A stretch of DNA of 64,000 nt from the NCBI RefSeq assembly GCF_003054555.1, contig NZ_CP026304.1, positions 2,790,001 through 2,854,000 of the forward strand. Reading direction: 5' to 3'. Positions within the stretch are counted from its first letter, which is position 1. Every line of letters begins with the position of its first letter. A program made the translations under genes and the position numbers. Shown here one piece after another: positions 30,914 to 41,424 of the stretch. This DNA comes from Streptomyces lunaelactis (GTDB lineage: Bacteria > Actinomycetota > Actinomycetes > Streptomycetales > Streptomycetaceae). The notes under the pieces are model-generated. The model did no database searches and was not told where the DNA came from. It worked only from the letters and a program-made list of their open reading frames with translations.

Positions 30914-32269
30914 TCAGGTGAGCGTGAGGGTCAGCACGCCGGAGTACGCGCCGGGTGCGGTGAACGCCGGTACGTCCAGCGAGACCTTCGCGTCCACGGT
31001 GAACTCGCCTCCGGTCAGCGCCCCGTTGGGGGTGGAGGCGAGGGTCGCGCCCGCGCTGCCGACCGGTCCCGCGGAGCCGGCCGCACAGGTGCTGGGACTG
31101 CCCTGCTTGGTGGTGCAGGCCGGCGTCCAGCCGAGCTTGCCGGCGTCGATCGTCCCGCCGGGCCCGGTGAAGTCGGTGACCTTGCCGGTCAGGGACCAGC
31201 CCGCGGGGCCACCCCGGAAGTCCTTGACCGTCACCGTCCTCAGATCGCCGGTGGCCGCCCCGCCCTTGCCGAAGTCGACCGCCGACAGGTCGACGGTGTC
31301 ACCGGCCTGGGACATGGAGAGGGTGCCTGCCGCGACCGAGGCGTTGAGCTTCTGGCTGTTCCCGGGCAGCGGGGTGTCGTCGAGCACCGTGTACGCCGCC
31401 GGGCCCGCGCCCTTCTCCGCCGACCAGGCACTGCCCTCGTACGCGACGATGCCGGTGGTCGCCTTGTCGTTGACGGCGAGGCTTGCTGTGAAGCCGCCGG
31501 TGGCCGTGGCCTTGAAGGTCATCCGGTCGGCGGTCTCGGCGGCGCCGGCCCGGCCGACGACGGTGATGTCGGCGAGCGGAGTGAACTTGGCGCCGGTGAC
31601 GGTGACCCGGTCACCGGGCTTGCCGGAGGCCGTGGCGAGCTGGATGGCGCGCTCGTTGGCCCCGGGGACGTCCGTCGCGGTGATCGTCTCGGAGACGGGC
31701 GCGGGCGGAGTGATGACCGTGCAGGGGGTGTCCAGCTCCATGATGTAGCTGGTGTGGATGTTGTAGTCGCCGGGCGAGAGGGTGATCGAGCCGGGCGCGG
31801 TGACCGTGAAGGTGCCGGTCATCGAGAACGGCGGGAACGCTCCCTTGCCGGGGACGGGCGGGTTCTTCTTGGGTCCGGTGACGGTGACGCCGCCGGCCTG
31901 GGCGCCGCCGAGGGCGACCTTGCCGCTGGGCGTCATGATGTCGGCCGGGAGTGCGAGGTCGACCGGGTTGCTGGCGGCGGGCTTGGTGACCGTGTAGGTG
32001 ACCGTGACGGTGTCGCCCACCTTGGGGGTGGCGTTGTCGACGGTGATCTCGGCGGTCGTGGTGCCGTCGATGGGCGGGATGCCGGCGATGGGCGGCGGTA
32101 CGCAGTGGGTTGCGAAGTCCACCGGCGCCGATGCGGCGGCCAGCGCGCTCGCGGGCGCGGCGAGCCATGCCGTACCGGCGACGAGTGCGAGCGCACCGGC
32201 AGCGGCGGTCCAGCGCCGATGCCGGCCGGTGGACCTTCGGGTGGCGGATCTTCGGGTGGCTGTAGCCAT
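30914..32269 (-). CDS. Secreted WxL-domain-like surface protein
   Basis: This 451-residue protein has a long basic signal peptide (TAAAGALALVAGTAWLAAP), a beta-rich N-terminal part with repeats of the DTVTVTYTV type, an Ig/IPT-like middle (about 225-285) and a C-terminal domain (about 295-451). That domain shows WxL features: Trp358-Ser-Leu in AGWSLTGKVTDF, GKLGW, and a final strand GAYSGVLTLTLT where a second WxL would sit. Such domains bind peptidoglycan non-covalently. The ATG at 32269 follows AAGGGGG. With the downstream DUF916 protein it resembles a two-gene version of the Firmicutes csc clusters. Confidence 0.72.
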   Translation of the reverse strand: MATATRRSATRRSTGRHRRWTAAAGALALVAGTAWLAAPASALAAASAPVDFATHCVPPPIAGIPPIDGTTTAEITVDNATPKVGDTVTVTYTVTKPAASNPVDLALPADIMTPSGKVALGGAQAGGVTVTGPKKNPPVPGKGAFPPFSMTGTFTVTAPGSITLSPGDYNIHTSYIMELDTPCTVITPPAPVSETITATDVPGANERAIQLATASGKPGDRVTVTGAKFTPLADITVVGRAGAAETADRMTFKATATGGFTASLAVNDKATTGIVAYEGSAWSAEKGAGPAAYTVLDDTPLPGNSQKLNASVAAGTLSMSQAGDTVDLSAVDFGKGGAATGDLRTVTVKDFRGGPAGWSLTGKVTDFTGPGGTIDAGKLGWTPACTTKQGSPSTCAAGSAGPVGSAGATLASTPNGALTGGEFTVDAKVSLDVPAFTAPGAYSGVLTLTLT

Positions 32270-32548
32270 GATTGCCCCCTTCTGAGGAATGCAGGGGGCC
32301 ATTGACGTGTGGTGGCCGAAAGAAGTCAATGGAATCGAAATGCGCTGTCTGATGACCCATCAGATACTGTCAAGATCCGCGTTTCCGCAGGCCGGAAGGG
32401 GAACCGGCGCCACCGCAAAAGTGACGCCGGTCCCTGTCACAGCGGCGCTGTCACACCTCGGCCGCAAGCGGCTCGCGGCTCGATCGCAAGGGGAAGTCCC
32501 GTGATTCTCAAGGGTCTTGTGAGGCCGGCTGGGCGCGGGTCGACCGCG

Positions 32549-32902
32549 TCAGCCCGCCGTCACCGAAGCCTTGAGCGTGCCGTCGGGACCGGCCAGCAGC
32601 ACCGGGGTCGCGGGCCCGCCCAGGTCACGTACCGCCGCACGGTCCGCGTCGGAGGCGGCATCGGCGTCGGAGACGACGGCCGCGGCCTCCAGGGACTGCG
32701 CGCCGCTCGCCACCGCCATCGCCACCGCGGTCTGCAGCGCGCTGAGCTTCAGCGAGTCCAGCTCAACGGTCCCGGCGACGTACGTACGCCCGGTCTCGTC
32801 CCGTACCGCCGCGCCCTCGGCCACACCGTTGCGGGCCCGGGCGCTGCGCGCCAGCGTGATGATCTTGCGGTCCTCGGGGCCGAGACCGGTGCTCTGGGTC
32901 AT
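32549..32902 (-). CDS. Cytidine-deaminase-like protein without zinc ligands
   Basis: This 117-residue protein has the short Cdd-like fold pattern: KIITLARSARARNGVAEGAA, then TYVAGTVELDSLKLSALQTAVAMAVASG, then a C-terminal strand VLLAGPDGTLK. Databases usually label such streptomycete proteins cytidine deaminase. The zinc-binding HAE/CAE motif is replaced by LSALQTAV and no PCxxC is present. Deaminase activity is therefore unlikely and a structural or regulatory role more plausible. It is the last gene of the phoH-ybeY-CBS-MmcQ operon, 56 bases after MmcQ. Confidence 0.7.
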   Translation of the reverse strand: MTQSTGLGPEDRKIITLARSARARNGVAEGAAVRDETGRTYVAGTVELDSLKLSALQTAVAMAVASGAQSLEAAAVVSDADAASDADRAAVRDLGGPATPVLLAGPDGTLKASVTAG

Positions 32903-32958
32903 GTCCCGAGCATAGATCGAAACGACGAGGGCCCCTCAGCCGGGACCCTCGCGCTGCG

Positions 32959-33312
32959 TCAGGGCCGGTCCAGGCGGAGACGGGTCGCCCTCGGCAGGCC
33001 CGCGACCACCAGGTCGTACGAGTCCTCGATCAGCTCCCGGACCATCCCGTCCGGGAGGTCCCGCACCGTCACCGTGTTCCAGTGGCGCTTGTTCATGTGG
33101 TAGCCCGGCACAATCCCCGCATGCTCCTCCCGCAGCCGCTCCGCGATCTCCGGCTCGCACTTGAGGTTCACCTTCAGCGGCTCGGCGTCCAGCCCGCTCA
33201 GCGCGAAGACTTTGCCGTGCACCTTGAACACCGAGGTCTCGGGCCCGAACGGGAACTCCTCCACCGCGGCGTTGAATTCCAGGCAGAAGGCCCTGAACTC
33301 CGCAGGCGTCAC
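32959..33312 (-). CDS. MmcQ/YjbR family DNA-binding-like protein
   Basis: This 117-residue protein matches the CyaY-like MmcQ/YjbR family: EEFPFGPETSVFKVHGKVFAL, LKVNLKCEPEIAERLREEH, then GYHMNKRHWNTVTV and a C-terminal helix EDSYDLVVAGLP. YjbR is a small alpha/beta protein implicated in DNA binding, with no firm cellular role. Its start overlaps the stop of the CBS-domain gene by ATGA, indicating translational coupling. Confidence 0.88.
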   Translation of the reverse strand: MTPAEFRAFCLEFNAAVEEFPFGPETSVFKVHGKVFALSGLDAEPLKVNLKCEPEIAERLREEHAGIVPGYHMNKRHWNTVTVRDLPDGMVRELIEDSYDLVVAGLPRATRLRLDRP

Positions 33313-34592
33313 AGGGACTTCCTCTCCGCCGGCTCCGCCAGTACCGTGACGATCTTGTTCCGGCGGCCGGCCGGGGACTCCGCGGTCAGCCGCAGCGCGC
33401 GGCCGTCCGGCAGGTCAACCACCGCGGACGCGCCCGCGATCGGGACCCGGCCCAGGGCCTTCGCCAGCAGTCCGCCGACGGTCTCCACATCCTCGTCGTC
33501 GAACTCGTCGAGCCCGTACAGCTCACCCAGATCGTCGATGTCCAGGCGCGCCGTGACCCGGAAGCGGCCCTCGCCCAGCTCCTCGACCTGCGCCACCTCA
33601 CGGTCGTACTCGTCGGTGATCTCGCCGACGATCTCCTCCAGAATGTCCTCGATCGTGACGATGCCGGCCGTGCCGCCGTACTCGTCGATGACGACCGCGA
33701 CGTGATTGCGCTTCTGCTGCATCTCGCGCAGCAGATCACCCGCGTTCTTCGTGTCGGGCACGAACACCGCCGGCCGCATCGCCGTCGAGACCAGATCCGC
33801 CTCCGCGTCGCGGTTGATGTGCGTCTTGCGGACCAGGTCCTTCAGATACACGATGCCGACGATGTCGTCCTCGTTCTCCCCGGTGACGGGGATGCGCGAG
33901 AAGCCTGAGCGCAGTGCCAGCGTCAGCGCCTGCCGGATGGTCTTGTGCCGCTCGATGCAGACCAGGTCGGTACGCGGGACCATCACTTCGCGTACGAGGG
34001 TGTCGCCGAGCTCGAAGACGGAGTGCACCATCCGGCGCTCGTCGTCCTCGATCAGCGACTCCTGCTCGGCGAGGTCGACCATCGCCCGCAGCTCCGCCTC
34101 GCTCGCGAACGGGCCCTTGCGGAAGCCCTTTCCGGGCGTGAACGCGTTGCCGAGCAGGATCAGCAGCTGTGGGATCGGGCCCATGACGCGGGCGAGCGGG
34201 AGCAGGACGTACGCCGCGCCCGTGGCCGTGTTCAGCGGGTGCTGGCGGCCGATGGTGCGCGGCGAGACACCCACCGCGACATACGAGACGAGCACCATCA
34301 CGCCGATGGCGACCAGCAGCGCCTGCCATGTCTCGGTGAACTCTTCCAGGCAGGCATAGGTGACCAGCACCCCGGCCGCCATCTCGCACGACACCCGGAC
34401 CAGCAGGGCGACGTTGAGATACCGGGTCGGGTCGGCCGCGACCTGCTCCAGCTTGTCGGCGCCGCGGCGCCCGGAGCGTACGGCCTCGGCGGCCCGGAAG
34501 CTGGAGACGCGGGCGAGGCCCGCCTCCGCGCACGCCGCCAGCCAGGCGACGACGACCAGCAGAATCGCGCCGAAGACCAGTTGACCGGTCAT
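33309..34592 (-). CDS. CNNM/CorC (hemolysin C-like) CBS-domain membrane protein
   Basis: This 427-residue membrane protein has an N-terminal DUF21 region with about four hydrophobic helices (1-190), two CBS domains (about 205-330) including [20 protein letters not shown] and [20 protein letters not shown], and a C-terminal CorC/HlyC domain. Family members are linked to Mg2+/Co2+ export and homeostasis through adenine-nucleotide sensing by the CBS pair. Gene overlaps on both sides (ATGA with ybeY and MmcQ) show a tight operon. The common hemolysin label is probably misleading. Confidence 0.9.
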   Translation of the reverse strand: MTGQLVFGAILLVVVAWLAACAEAGLARVSSFRAAEAVRSGRRGADKLEQVAADPTRYLNVALLVRVSCEMAAGVLVTYACLEEFTETWQALLVAIGVMVLVSYVAVGVSPRTIGRQHPLNTATGAAYVLLPLARVMGPIPQLLILLGNAFTPGKGFRKGPFASEAELRAMVDLAEQESLIEDDERRMVHSVFELGDTLVREVMVPRTDLVCIERHKTIRQALTLALRSGFSRIPVTGENEDDIVGIVYLKDLVRKTHINRDAEADLVSTAMRPAVFVPDTKNAGDLLREMQQKRNHVAVVIDEYGGTAGIVTIEDILEEIVGEITDEYDREVAQVEELGEGRFRVTARLDIDDLGELYGLDEFDDEDVETVGGLLAKALGRVPIAGASAVVDLPDGRALRLTAESPAGRRNKIVTVLAEPAERKSL

Positions 34593-35086
34593 GAGACGGT
34601 CGGCGCCGGCGACGGCCCTGTGAGCCCCTTCTCCGCTCGCCAGCCGTCGATGATCGCAGCCTGGAGGCCGAACATCTCCGCCTTCTCGTCCGGCTCCTCG
34701 TGGTCGTAACCCAGCAGATGCAGCACCCCATGGACGGTCAGGAGCTGGAGCTCCTCGTCCATGGAGTGCTGCGTCTCGGCCTCTTCGCCCTGCTTCTTGG
34801 CGACTTCGGGGCAGAGCACGATGTCACCGAGGAGCCCCTGCGGGGGCTCCTCGTCGTCCTTGACCGGCGGACGCAGCTCGTCCATCGGGAAGGACATGAC
34901 ATCGGTCGGACCGGGCAGGTCCATCCACTGGATGTGCAACTGCTCCATGGCGTTGTCGTCCACGACGATCACCGAGAGCTCGGAGAGCGAGTGGATGCGC
35001 ATCCGCGCGAGGGCGTAGCGGGCGACATCGAGGATCGCCTGCTCGTCGACCTCGGTTCCGGACTCGTTGTTGACGTCGATCGACAT
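34589..35086 (-). CDS. ybeY: Endoribonuclease YbeY
   Basis: This 165-residue zinc enzyme is a 16S rRNA 3'-end maturation and ribosome quality-control RNase. The metal-binding motif H-x3-H-x5-H is clear in [17 protein letters not shown] near residue 122, and the conserved LNxxWR-type loop is represented by [19 protein letters not shown]. It lies between phoH (12 bases upstream) and the CBS gene (4-base overlap), the order common across bacteria. Confidence 0.94.
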   Translation of the reverse strand: MSIDVNNESGTEVDEQAILDVARYALARMRIHSLSELSVIVVDDNAMEQLHIQWMDLPGPTDVMSFPMDELRPPVKDDEEPPQGLLGDIVLCPEVAKKQGEEAETQHSMDEELQLLTVHGVLHLLGYDHEEPDEKAEMFGLQAAIIDGWRAEKGLTGPSPAPTVS

Positions 35087-35098
35087 GGTGCGCTGTTA

Positions 35099-36127
<1,029 letters not shown>

Positions 36128-36289
36128 GGGCCGGCTCTGTGGCCTGCACATACCTCCCGTTGCAGGGTTCTCGCTGCTCGACAACCTCTGGGACACCAAG
36201 CGTACGACCTGGCACTGACAAGGCCGAGGGCTTTTACGGCGGGCTTTGCGGCGGGCTTTGCTTTGCGGGGAGCGGGTGGGTGCGCGGGC

Positions 36290-37398
36290 TCAGAACGAGC
36301 GGCCGAAGCCGATGGTGGGCACGGCACGGCGCAGCGGCCAGGGCCTGGTGGGGGCGGGCAGGAGCGCCTCCAGGAAGGCGTACCTGCGCAGGGCGGCCGG
36401 GTCCTGGTCGTCGCAGCCCTGGACGTACTGCCACCAGGCCGCGACCTCCGACCAGCCGGGCGCGGAGAGCGAGCCGCCGAACTCCTGCACCGACAGGGCT
36501 GCGGTAAGCCCGCCGAAGGCGAGGCGGTCGGCGAGCGGCCAGCCCGCGAGGGTGCCGGTGACGAATCCGGCCACGAACACGTCCCCGGCGCCCGTCGGGT
36601 CGAGCGCCTCCACCGCGATGGCGGGAACCTGGGCGCTCTCGCCGGTGGCGCCGTCCACGGCGTACGCGCCCTCCGCACCCAGAGTGACGACGGCGAGCGG
36701 GACACGCTCGGTCAGGGCTCGGGCGGCGGCACGGGGGCATTCGGTGCGGGTGTAGCGCATCGCCTCTTCGGCGTTGGGCAGGAAGGCCTCGCAGTGCTCC
36801 AGGTCGGCGAGGTCGTCCGGGTCCCAGCGGCCGGTCTCGTCCCAGCCGACGTCGGCGAAGATGCGGGTGCCCTTGCGGGCGGCCTGGGCGATCCACTCGG
36901 CGCGGCCGGGTGTGAGGGAGGCGATGGCGGCCCTGGCGGGCGGCGGGCACTCGGGGTGGGCTCGGTGGGCGGGGCCTCGTGCCCGTGGGAGACCATCGTG
37001 CGCTCGCCCTCGTACGCCATGGAGACGGTGACGGACGAGTGCCAGCCGGGCACGGTGCGCGACAGCGAGAGGTCGATGCCCTCGCCCTGCTCGAGGGCGT
37101 CCCAGCAGTACTCGCCGTAGTGGTCGTCCCCGAAGGCGGCGGCGAGAGAGGTCCGCAGCCCGAGCCGGGCGAGCGCGGTGGCCATGTTGGCGACGCCACC
37201 GGGGCTGGACCCCATGCCGCGGGCCCAGGACTCGGTGCCGCGGACGGGGGCGGAGTCGAGGCCGGTGAAGATGATGTCGAGGAAGACGTTGCCGGTGAGG
37301 TAGACGTCGCACGGGGGATCGGCCGGCGTCCGCAGCGCTGCGAGGGGGTCGAGGCAGGCGGCAGCGTGGTCCGGTCGCTCTCCGTGTCGAGTGGTCAC
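36290..37398 (-). pseudogene. PfkB-family sugar kinase, frameshifted
   Basis: The N-terminal half of a ribokinase-type kinase is read from ATG 37398: DVYLTGNVFLDIIFTGLDS, then the PfkB signature region SSPGGVANMATALARLGL, up to MVSHGHEAPP. The frame then degenerates into proline-rich nonsense. The rest of the protein continues in another frame from about ECPPPARAAIASLTPG to LDPTGAGDVFVAGFVTG (the second PfkB signature with catalytic Asp) and stops at 36290. The switch lies at about 36942-36990 in a C-rich tract and needs one missing base (or two extra). Either this is a sequencing error or the gene is broken. Full length would be near 370 residues; the substrate is unknown. Confidence 0.85.
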
Positions 37399-37444
37399 CG
37401 TGCCGCTCCTGGTACGTGGTGCAGATCAGGCCCAGTCTGCCCCA

Positions 37445-37494
37445 AGTTCAGCCCTGCCGACGGTTGAGGCGCGGGGTCCGGGGCGGAGCCCCGG
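37445..37494. repeat. Dispersed repeat copy E
   Basis: TTCAGCCCTGCCGACGGTTG, then GAGGCGCGGGGT, then the hairpin CCGGGGC-GGA-GCCCCGG (37478-37494). It lies between the dehydratase stop and the kinase gene, both leftward, so it would follow the kinase start region and precede nothing coding. It probably acts as a terminator in the reverse sense or is a passive insertion. Confidence 0.7.
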
Positions 37495-37522
37495 CAAGGG
37501 CCGAGCCCCGGCCTGGGCGTGG

Positions 37523-38821
37523 CTACCAGCGGGGGACCGGCGGGGACGTCCGGCCCGGCTCCGCCACCCGCATCGCCGCCGCGTCGTCGCGGTCCCGCAT
37601 CGTGCCGTCGTCGTCGAGCCAGCGCCGGTGCAGGAAGGCCAGCCGCCGGCGGTCGAGCTCGACGCCGAGACCGGGAAGGTCGCTGACAGCCAGGCACCCG
37701 TCCTTGAAGTCGAGGCGCTCGGTGATCACGTCCTCGGTCTGCCACGGGTAGTGGCTGTCGCAGGCGTAGTCCAGGTTGGGGACAACCGCGGCGACATGCG
37801 TCATCGCGGCGAGGCTGATGCCCAGGTGGGTGTTGGAGTGCATGGACAGACCGACCCCGAACGTCCGGCAGATCGCGGCCAGTTCACGGGTGTTGCGCAG
37901 CCCGCCCCAGTAGTGGTGGTCGCAGAGGACGACCTGGACGGCCCCGCGCGCGAAGGCCTCCGGAATCTCCGCGAAGGTCGTCACGCACATGTTCGTCGCG
38001 AGCGGGACCTCGGTGCCGGCCGCGACCTGCACCATCCGCTCGGTGCCGCTCGCCGGGTCCTCCATGTACTCGAGTACGTCCCCCAGCTCCTCCGCGACCC
38101 TCAGCGAGGTCTCGACCGACCAGGCGCCGTTGGGGTCGAGTCGCAGCGGCTGACCGGGGAACGCCTCCGCCAGCGCGCGGACCGCCGCGATCTCCTCGTC
38201 CGGCTCGAAGACGCCGCCCTTGAGCTTGAAGGAGGCGAAGCCGTACTCGCGGGAGAAGCGCCGGGCCTGCGCGACGATGCCCGCCGGGTCGACCGCGGCG
38301 CCCCAGTCGTCGGACTCGCCCGCCCCGCCGGGGTGTTCGGCCCAGCGGTAGAAGAGGTACGCGCTGTAGTCGACGGCGTCACGCACCTTGCCGCCGAGCA
38401 GCGCGTGCACCGGCAGGCCCAGCGCCTTGCCGAGCGCGTCGAGGCAGGCGACCTCGAAGCCCGAGACGACCGAGAGCCGCAGCTTGTCGGCGGTCTGCAC
38501 GCCGCGCAGGCCGCCGACGTCGACGGCGTCCGCGCCGGTGGCCTCGGGCGAGTCGCCGCACACCAGGTCCGCGAGCCGGTGCAGCCCGTTCACATCGCTG
38601 ACCCGGCAGCCGGGCAGGGCGTCCGCCAACGGGGCCGCCAGATCAAGGTACTTGGTGTCGCCGTAGGTCTCGCCCACGCCGGTGATGCCGTCGGCCGTGA
38701 CGACCTCGACGATCAGGCGCGGGGTGTACGGCTGGTGCACACCCTGCGTGTTGAGCAGTGGCGGGTCGGCGACGAGGACAGGGGTGAGCCGCACCTCACT
38801 GATCGTCAGGTCCTGCGTCAT
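37523..38821 (-). CDS. Glucarate-dehydratase-like enolase-superfamily enzyme
   Basis: This 432-residue enzyme has an N-terminal capping domain and a C-terminal barrel. Visible catalytic elements are the KxK base in ASFKLKGG, metal ligands in RLDPNGAW and YMEDPASG, and the His-containing SMHSNTHLGISLA motif typical of glucarate dehydratase. It would dehydrate D-glucarate or a related acid sugar to the keto-deoxy product. ATG at 38821 gives MTQDLTISEVRLTPVLVADP. No glucarate transporter or aldolase is adjacent, and the nearby sugar kinase is broken. The exact acid sugar is not certain. Confidence 0.88.
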   Translation of the reverse strand: MTQDLTISEVRLTPVLVADPPLLNTQGVHQPYTPRLIVEVVTADGITGVGETYGDTKYLDLAAPLADALPGCRVSDVNGLHRLADLVCGDSPEATGADAVDVGGLRGVQTADKLRLSVVSGFEVACLDALGKALGLPVHALLGGKVRDAVDYSAYLFYRWAEHPGGAGESDDWGAAVDPAGIVAQARRFSREYGFASFKLKGGVFEPDEEIAAVRALAEAFPGQPLRLDPNGAWSVETSLRVAEELGDVLEYMEDPASGTERMVQVAAGTEVPLATNMCVTTFAEIPEAFARGAVQVVLCDHHYWGGLRNTRELAAICRTFGVGLSMHSNTHLGISLAAMTHVAAVVPNLDYACDSHYPWQTEDVITERLDFKDGCLAVSDLPGLGVELDRRRLAFLHRRWLDDDGTMRDRDDAAAMRVAEPGRTSPPVPRW

Positions 38822-38956
38822 GCTGTGGCTCCTACGAGATCGAGTCCGTCCGCGAGCAGCCCTTCGAGGTGTGACGTACACGGATGAGAACTGAGATTAG
38901 ATACGCGAATGTAGGCCGTCAATGGGACCAGGCACGCCGAACACGATCGCCGACTC

Positions 38957-39005
38957 GAGCCCCGCCGGCGATCGATGCGCGGGAGTCCGGGGGCAGCGCC
39001 CCCGG
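38957..39005. repeat. Dispersed repeat copy F
   Basis: GAGCCCCGCCGGCGATCGAT is followed by GCGCGGGAGT and the hairpin CCGGGGGC-AGC-GCCCCCGG (38987-39005), which abuts the stop codon of the deaminase gene. Its position directly 3' of that gene suits a terminator. Confidence 0.72.
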
Positions 39006-39998
39006 TTACGGGAAGTCATACGTCTCGACCTCCGCGATCAGACGCGCCCGCCGCTCCTCATCCCCCTCCAGGAACGACGCCACGAACGAATTCCGCGCCA
39101 GCTCCCGCAGCCGCTCCTCCCCCAGCCCCAGCGCCTCGTGCACCGCGTGGAACGTGTCGCCGACATAGCCGCCGAAGTACGCCGGGTCGTCGGAGTTCAC
39201 CGTGCACAGCAGCCCCGCGTCCATCATCCGCGCCAGCGGGTGCTCCTCGAGGGTGTCGACCGCCCGCAGCCGGACGTTCGACAGCGGGCAGAGCGTCAGC
39301 GGAACCCGCTCCCGTACGAGCCGCTCCACCAGCTCCGGGTCCTCCATGCAGCGCAGCCCGTGGTCGATGCGCTCGACGCCCAGGACGTCCAGGGCCTCCC
39401 GGATGTACGCGGGCGGGCCCTCCTCGCCCGCGTGCGCCACCTTCCGCAGGCCGAGGGCGTCCGCCGCCTTGTACACCTCGCGGAACTTCGACGGCGGATG
39501 CCCCGCCTCCGCCGAGTCGAGGCCCACCGCCGCGATCCGGTGCAGATGCGGCTTCGCGGCGTCGAGCGTCTCCATCGCCGACTCCGCGGACTCGTCGCGC
39601 AGGAAGCACATGATCAGCAGGGTGGAGATGCCGTGCCGCTCCAGGCTGCGGTCGAGCGCGCGGGCCAGGCCCTCGATCACCGTGCCGATGGGGACGCCGC
39701 GGCTCGTGTGTGCCTGCGGGTCGAAGAAGATCTCCGCGTGACGCACGCCCTGCGTGGCCGCGCGCGCCAGATACGCCTCCGCGAGCTCGGCGAAGTCGTC
39801 CTCGGTGTGCAGCACGGCCATCAGCCCGTAGTACAGATCCAGGAAGGACTGCAGGTCCTGGAAGAGGTACGCGCGGCGCAGCTCCTCGGTGTCCTTGTAC
39901 GGGAGCTCGACACCGTTGCGGGCAGCGAGCGTGAAGGCGAGCTCGGGTTCGAGGGTGCCTTCGATGTGGAGGTGGAGTTCTGCCTTGGGGAGGGACAT
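39006..39998 (-). CDS. Adenosine/adenine deaminase
   Basis: This 330-residue zinc deaminase of the amidohydrolase barrel hydrolyses the 6-amino group of an adenine compound. Zinc ligands are in KAELHLHIEGTLEPE (HxH at residues about 9-11), AHAGEEGPP and the SDDPAYFGG aspartate pair; the catalytic glutamate lies in HAGEEG. VNSDDPAYFGGYVGDTFHAV and LPYKDTEELRRAYLFQDLQS resemble the adenine-deaminase branch rather than mammalian ADA, so adenine to hypoxanthine is the likelier reaction in purine salvage. It reads leftward and is separated from rnz by 27 bases. Confidence 0.87.
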   Translation of the reverse strand: MSLPKAELHLHIEGTLEPELAFTLAARNGVELPYKDTEELRRAYLFQDLQSFLDLYYGLMAVLHTEDDFAELAEAYLARAATQGVRHAEIFFDPQAHTSRGVPIGTVIEGLARALDRSLERHGISTLLIMCFLRDESAESAMETLDAAKPHLHRIAAVGLDSAEAGHPPSKFREVYKAADALGLRKVAHAGEEGPPAYIREALDVLGVERIDHGLRCMEDPELVERLVRERVPLTLCPLSNVRLRAVDTLEEHPLARMMDAGLLCTVNSDDPAYFGGYVGDTFHAVHEALGLGEERLRELARNSFVASFLEGDEERRARLIAEVETYDFP

Positions 39999-40025
39999 TG
40001 CCCCATATTAGGTCGGCGTCCGCAC

Positions 40026-40934
40026 TCAGGTCCGTTTGGGAACGGGGACCCGCCAGAGGTCCTTGGCGACGGTCAGCTCACCCTCGTAACCCGCCGCGCG
40101 CGCCTGCCGTTCGAAGTCGTCCGCGTCGCTGTAGCGCTGCGAGAAGTGCGTCAGCACGAGGTGCCGTACGCCCGCGTCGCGCGCCACCCGGGCCGCCTGC
40201 CCGGCGGTCAAGTGACCGTGGTCCGAGGCCAGTTGCTCGTCCTCGTCGAGGAAGGTGGACTCGATGACGAGCAGGTCGCACCCGTCCGCGAGCGCGTGCA
40301 CGCCGTCGCAGAGCCTGGTGTCCATGACGAAGGCGAAACGCTGTCCGGGCCGTGCCTCGCTCACCTCGTGCAGCGTGACGCCGTTCACCTCGCCCTCGCG
40401 CTGCAGCCGGCCGACGTCCGGCCCCTTGATGCCGTGCGCGGCGAGCTTCTCGGGCAGCATGCGGCGGCCGTCGGGCTCGATGAGTCGGTAGCCGTACGAC
40501 TCGACGGGATGCGAGAGCCTGCGCGCTTCGAGGGTGTACGCAGCCGTCCGGGCCAGTACGGCACCGTCCCCGCTCACCGGCTCCTGGCTCAGCGCCACCG
40601 TCTCGCGGTAGGCGGTGGCGTACCGCAGCCGGTCGAAGAAGCGCTGGCCGCTCGCCGGGTAGTGCGCGGCGACCGGGTGCGGGACCCGGTCGAGGTTGAT
40701 CCGCTGGATCACCCCGGCGAGTCCGAGGGAGTGGTCGCCGTGGAAGTGCGTGACACAGATGCGGTTGATGTCGTACGCGGCGACACCGGCACGCAGCATC
40801 TGGCGCTGGGTGCCCTCGCCGGGGTCGAAGAGGATGCCCTCGCCGTCCCAGCGCAGCAGATAGCCGTTGTGGTTGCGGTGCCGGGTGGGTACCTGGCTGG
40901 CGGTGCCGAGCACCACCAATTCACGTACGGACAA
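40026..40934 (-). CDS. rnz: Ribonuclease Z (TTG start)
   Basis: This 302-residue metallo-beta-lactamase-fold nuclease matures tRNA 3' ends. Metal motif [15 protein letters not shown] lies near residue 60, with further ligands in [19 protein letters not shown] and [11 protein letters not shown]. The only start that preserves the family N-terminus ([18 protein letters not shown]) is a TTG at 40934, because an in-frame TAA lies three codons upstream. The ribosome-binding site AGCAGG is weak, so low translation initiation is expected. Confidence 0.9.
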   Translation of the reverse strand: MSVRELVVLGTASQVPTRHRNHNGYLLRWDGEGILFDPGEGTQRQMLRAGVAAYDINRICVTHFHGDHSLGLAGVIQRINLDRVPHPVAAHYPASGQRFFDRLRYATAYRETVALSQEPVSGDGAVLARTAAYTLEARRLSHPVESYGYRLIEPDGRRMLPEKLAAHGIKGPDVGRLQREGEVNGVTLHEVSEARPGQRFAFVMDTRLCDGVHALADGCDLLVIESTFLDEDEQLASDHGHLTAGQAARVARDAGVRHLVLTHFSQRYSDADDFERQARAAGYEGELTVAKDLWRVPVPKRT

Positions 40935-40982
40935 GGCGGTTTACCTGCTGCCTGTTACTTGGTCCTTGGTGCCTGTCACGGG

Positions 40983-41342
40983 TTACCCGGGGGGCCATTC
41001 GAGGCCGCGGCCGCCGAGCAGATGGGCGTGCGCGTGGAAGACGGTCTGGCCCGCGCCGGAGCCGGTGTTGAAGACGATGCGGTATCCGGCTCCGTGGACC
41101 TTGTCCTCGTGGGCGACCTCACCCGCCTCCCGCAGCACGTCGGCGGCGAGCTGGGGCTCCGCGGCGGCGAGCGTGGCCACGTCGGGGTAGTGCGCCTTGG
41201 GGATGACCAGGACGTGCGTCGGGGCCTGGGGGTTGATGTCACGGAAGGCGACGATGGTCTCGGTCTCCCGCACCACGGTGGCCGGCACCTCCCCCGCGAC
41301 GATCTTGCAGAACAGGCAGTCAGCCTGCGGTTCTCCCGCCAT
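40983..41342 (-). CDS. HIT-family nucleotide hydrolase
   Basis: This 119-residue histidine-triad protein of the Hint/HinT type cleaves purine nucleoside phosphoramidates or related AMP conjugates. The active-site triad is FHAHAHLLGG near the C-terminus, and the N-terminus DCLFCKIVAGEVPATVV is the family start. ATG at 41342 follows GAGGA. Longer frames upstream run across the tricorn gene and are shadows. It precedes rnz by 48 bases, probably in one operon. Confidence 0.92.
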   Translation of the reverse strand: MAGEPQADCLFCKIVAGEVPATVVRETETIVAFRDINPQAPTHVLVIPKAHYPDVATLAAAEPQLAADVLREAGEVAHEDKVHGAGYRIVFNTGSGAGQTVFHAHAHLLGGRGLEWPPG

Positions 41343-41424
41343 GACCGGGGTCCTCCTCGCGTGTGGTCGGTACGAACGGCATCGTATAGCGCACGAGGGA
41401 ACAACCCCCCTCGCGGACGTGCGC

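Noticed and set aside
36290..37398. Programmed frameshift in the PfkB gene
   Set aside because: No slippery heptamer or downstream structure is evident, and metabolic kinases are not known to use recoding. A sequence error or pseudogene is simpler.
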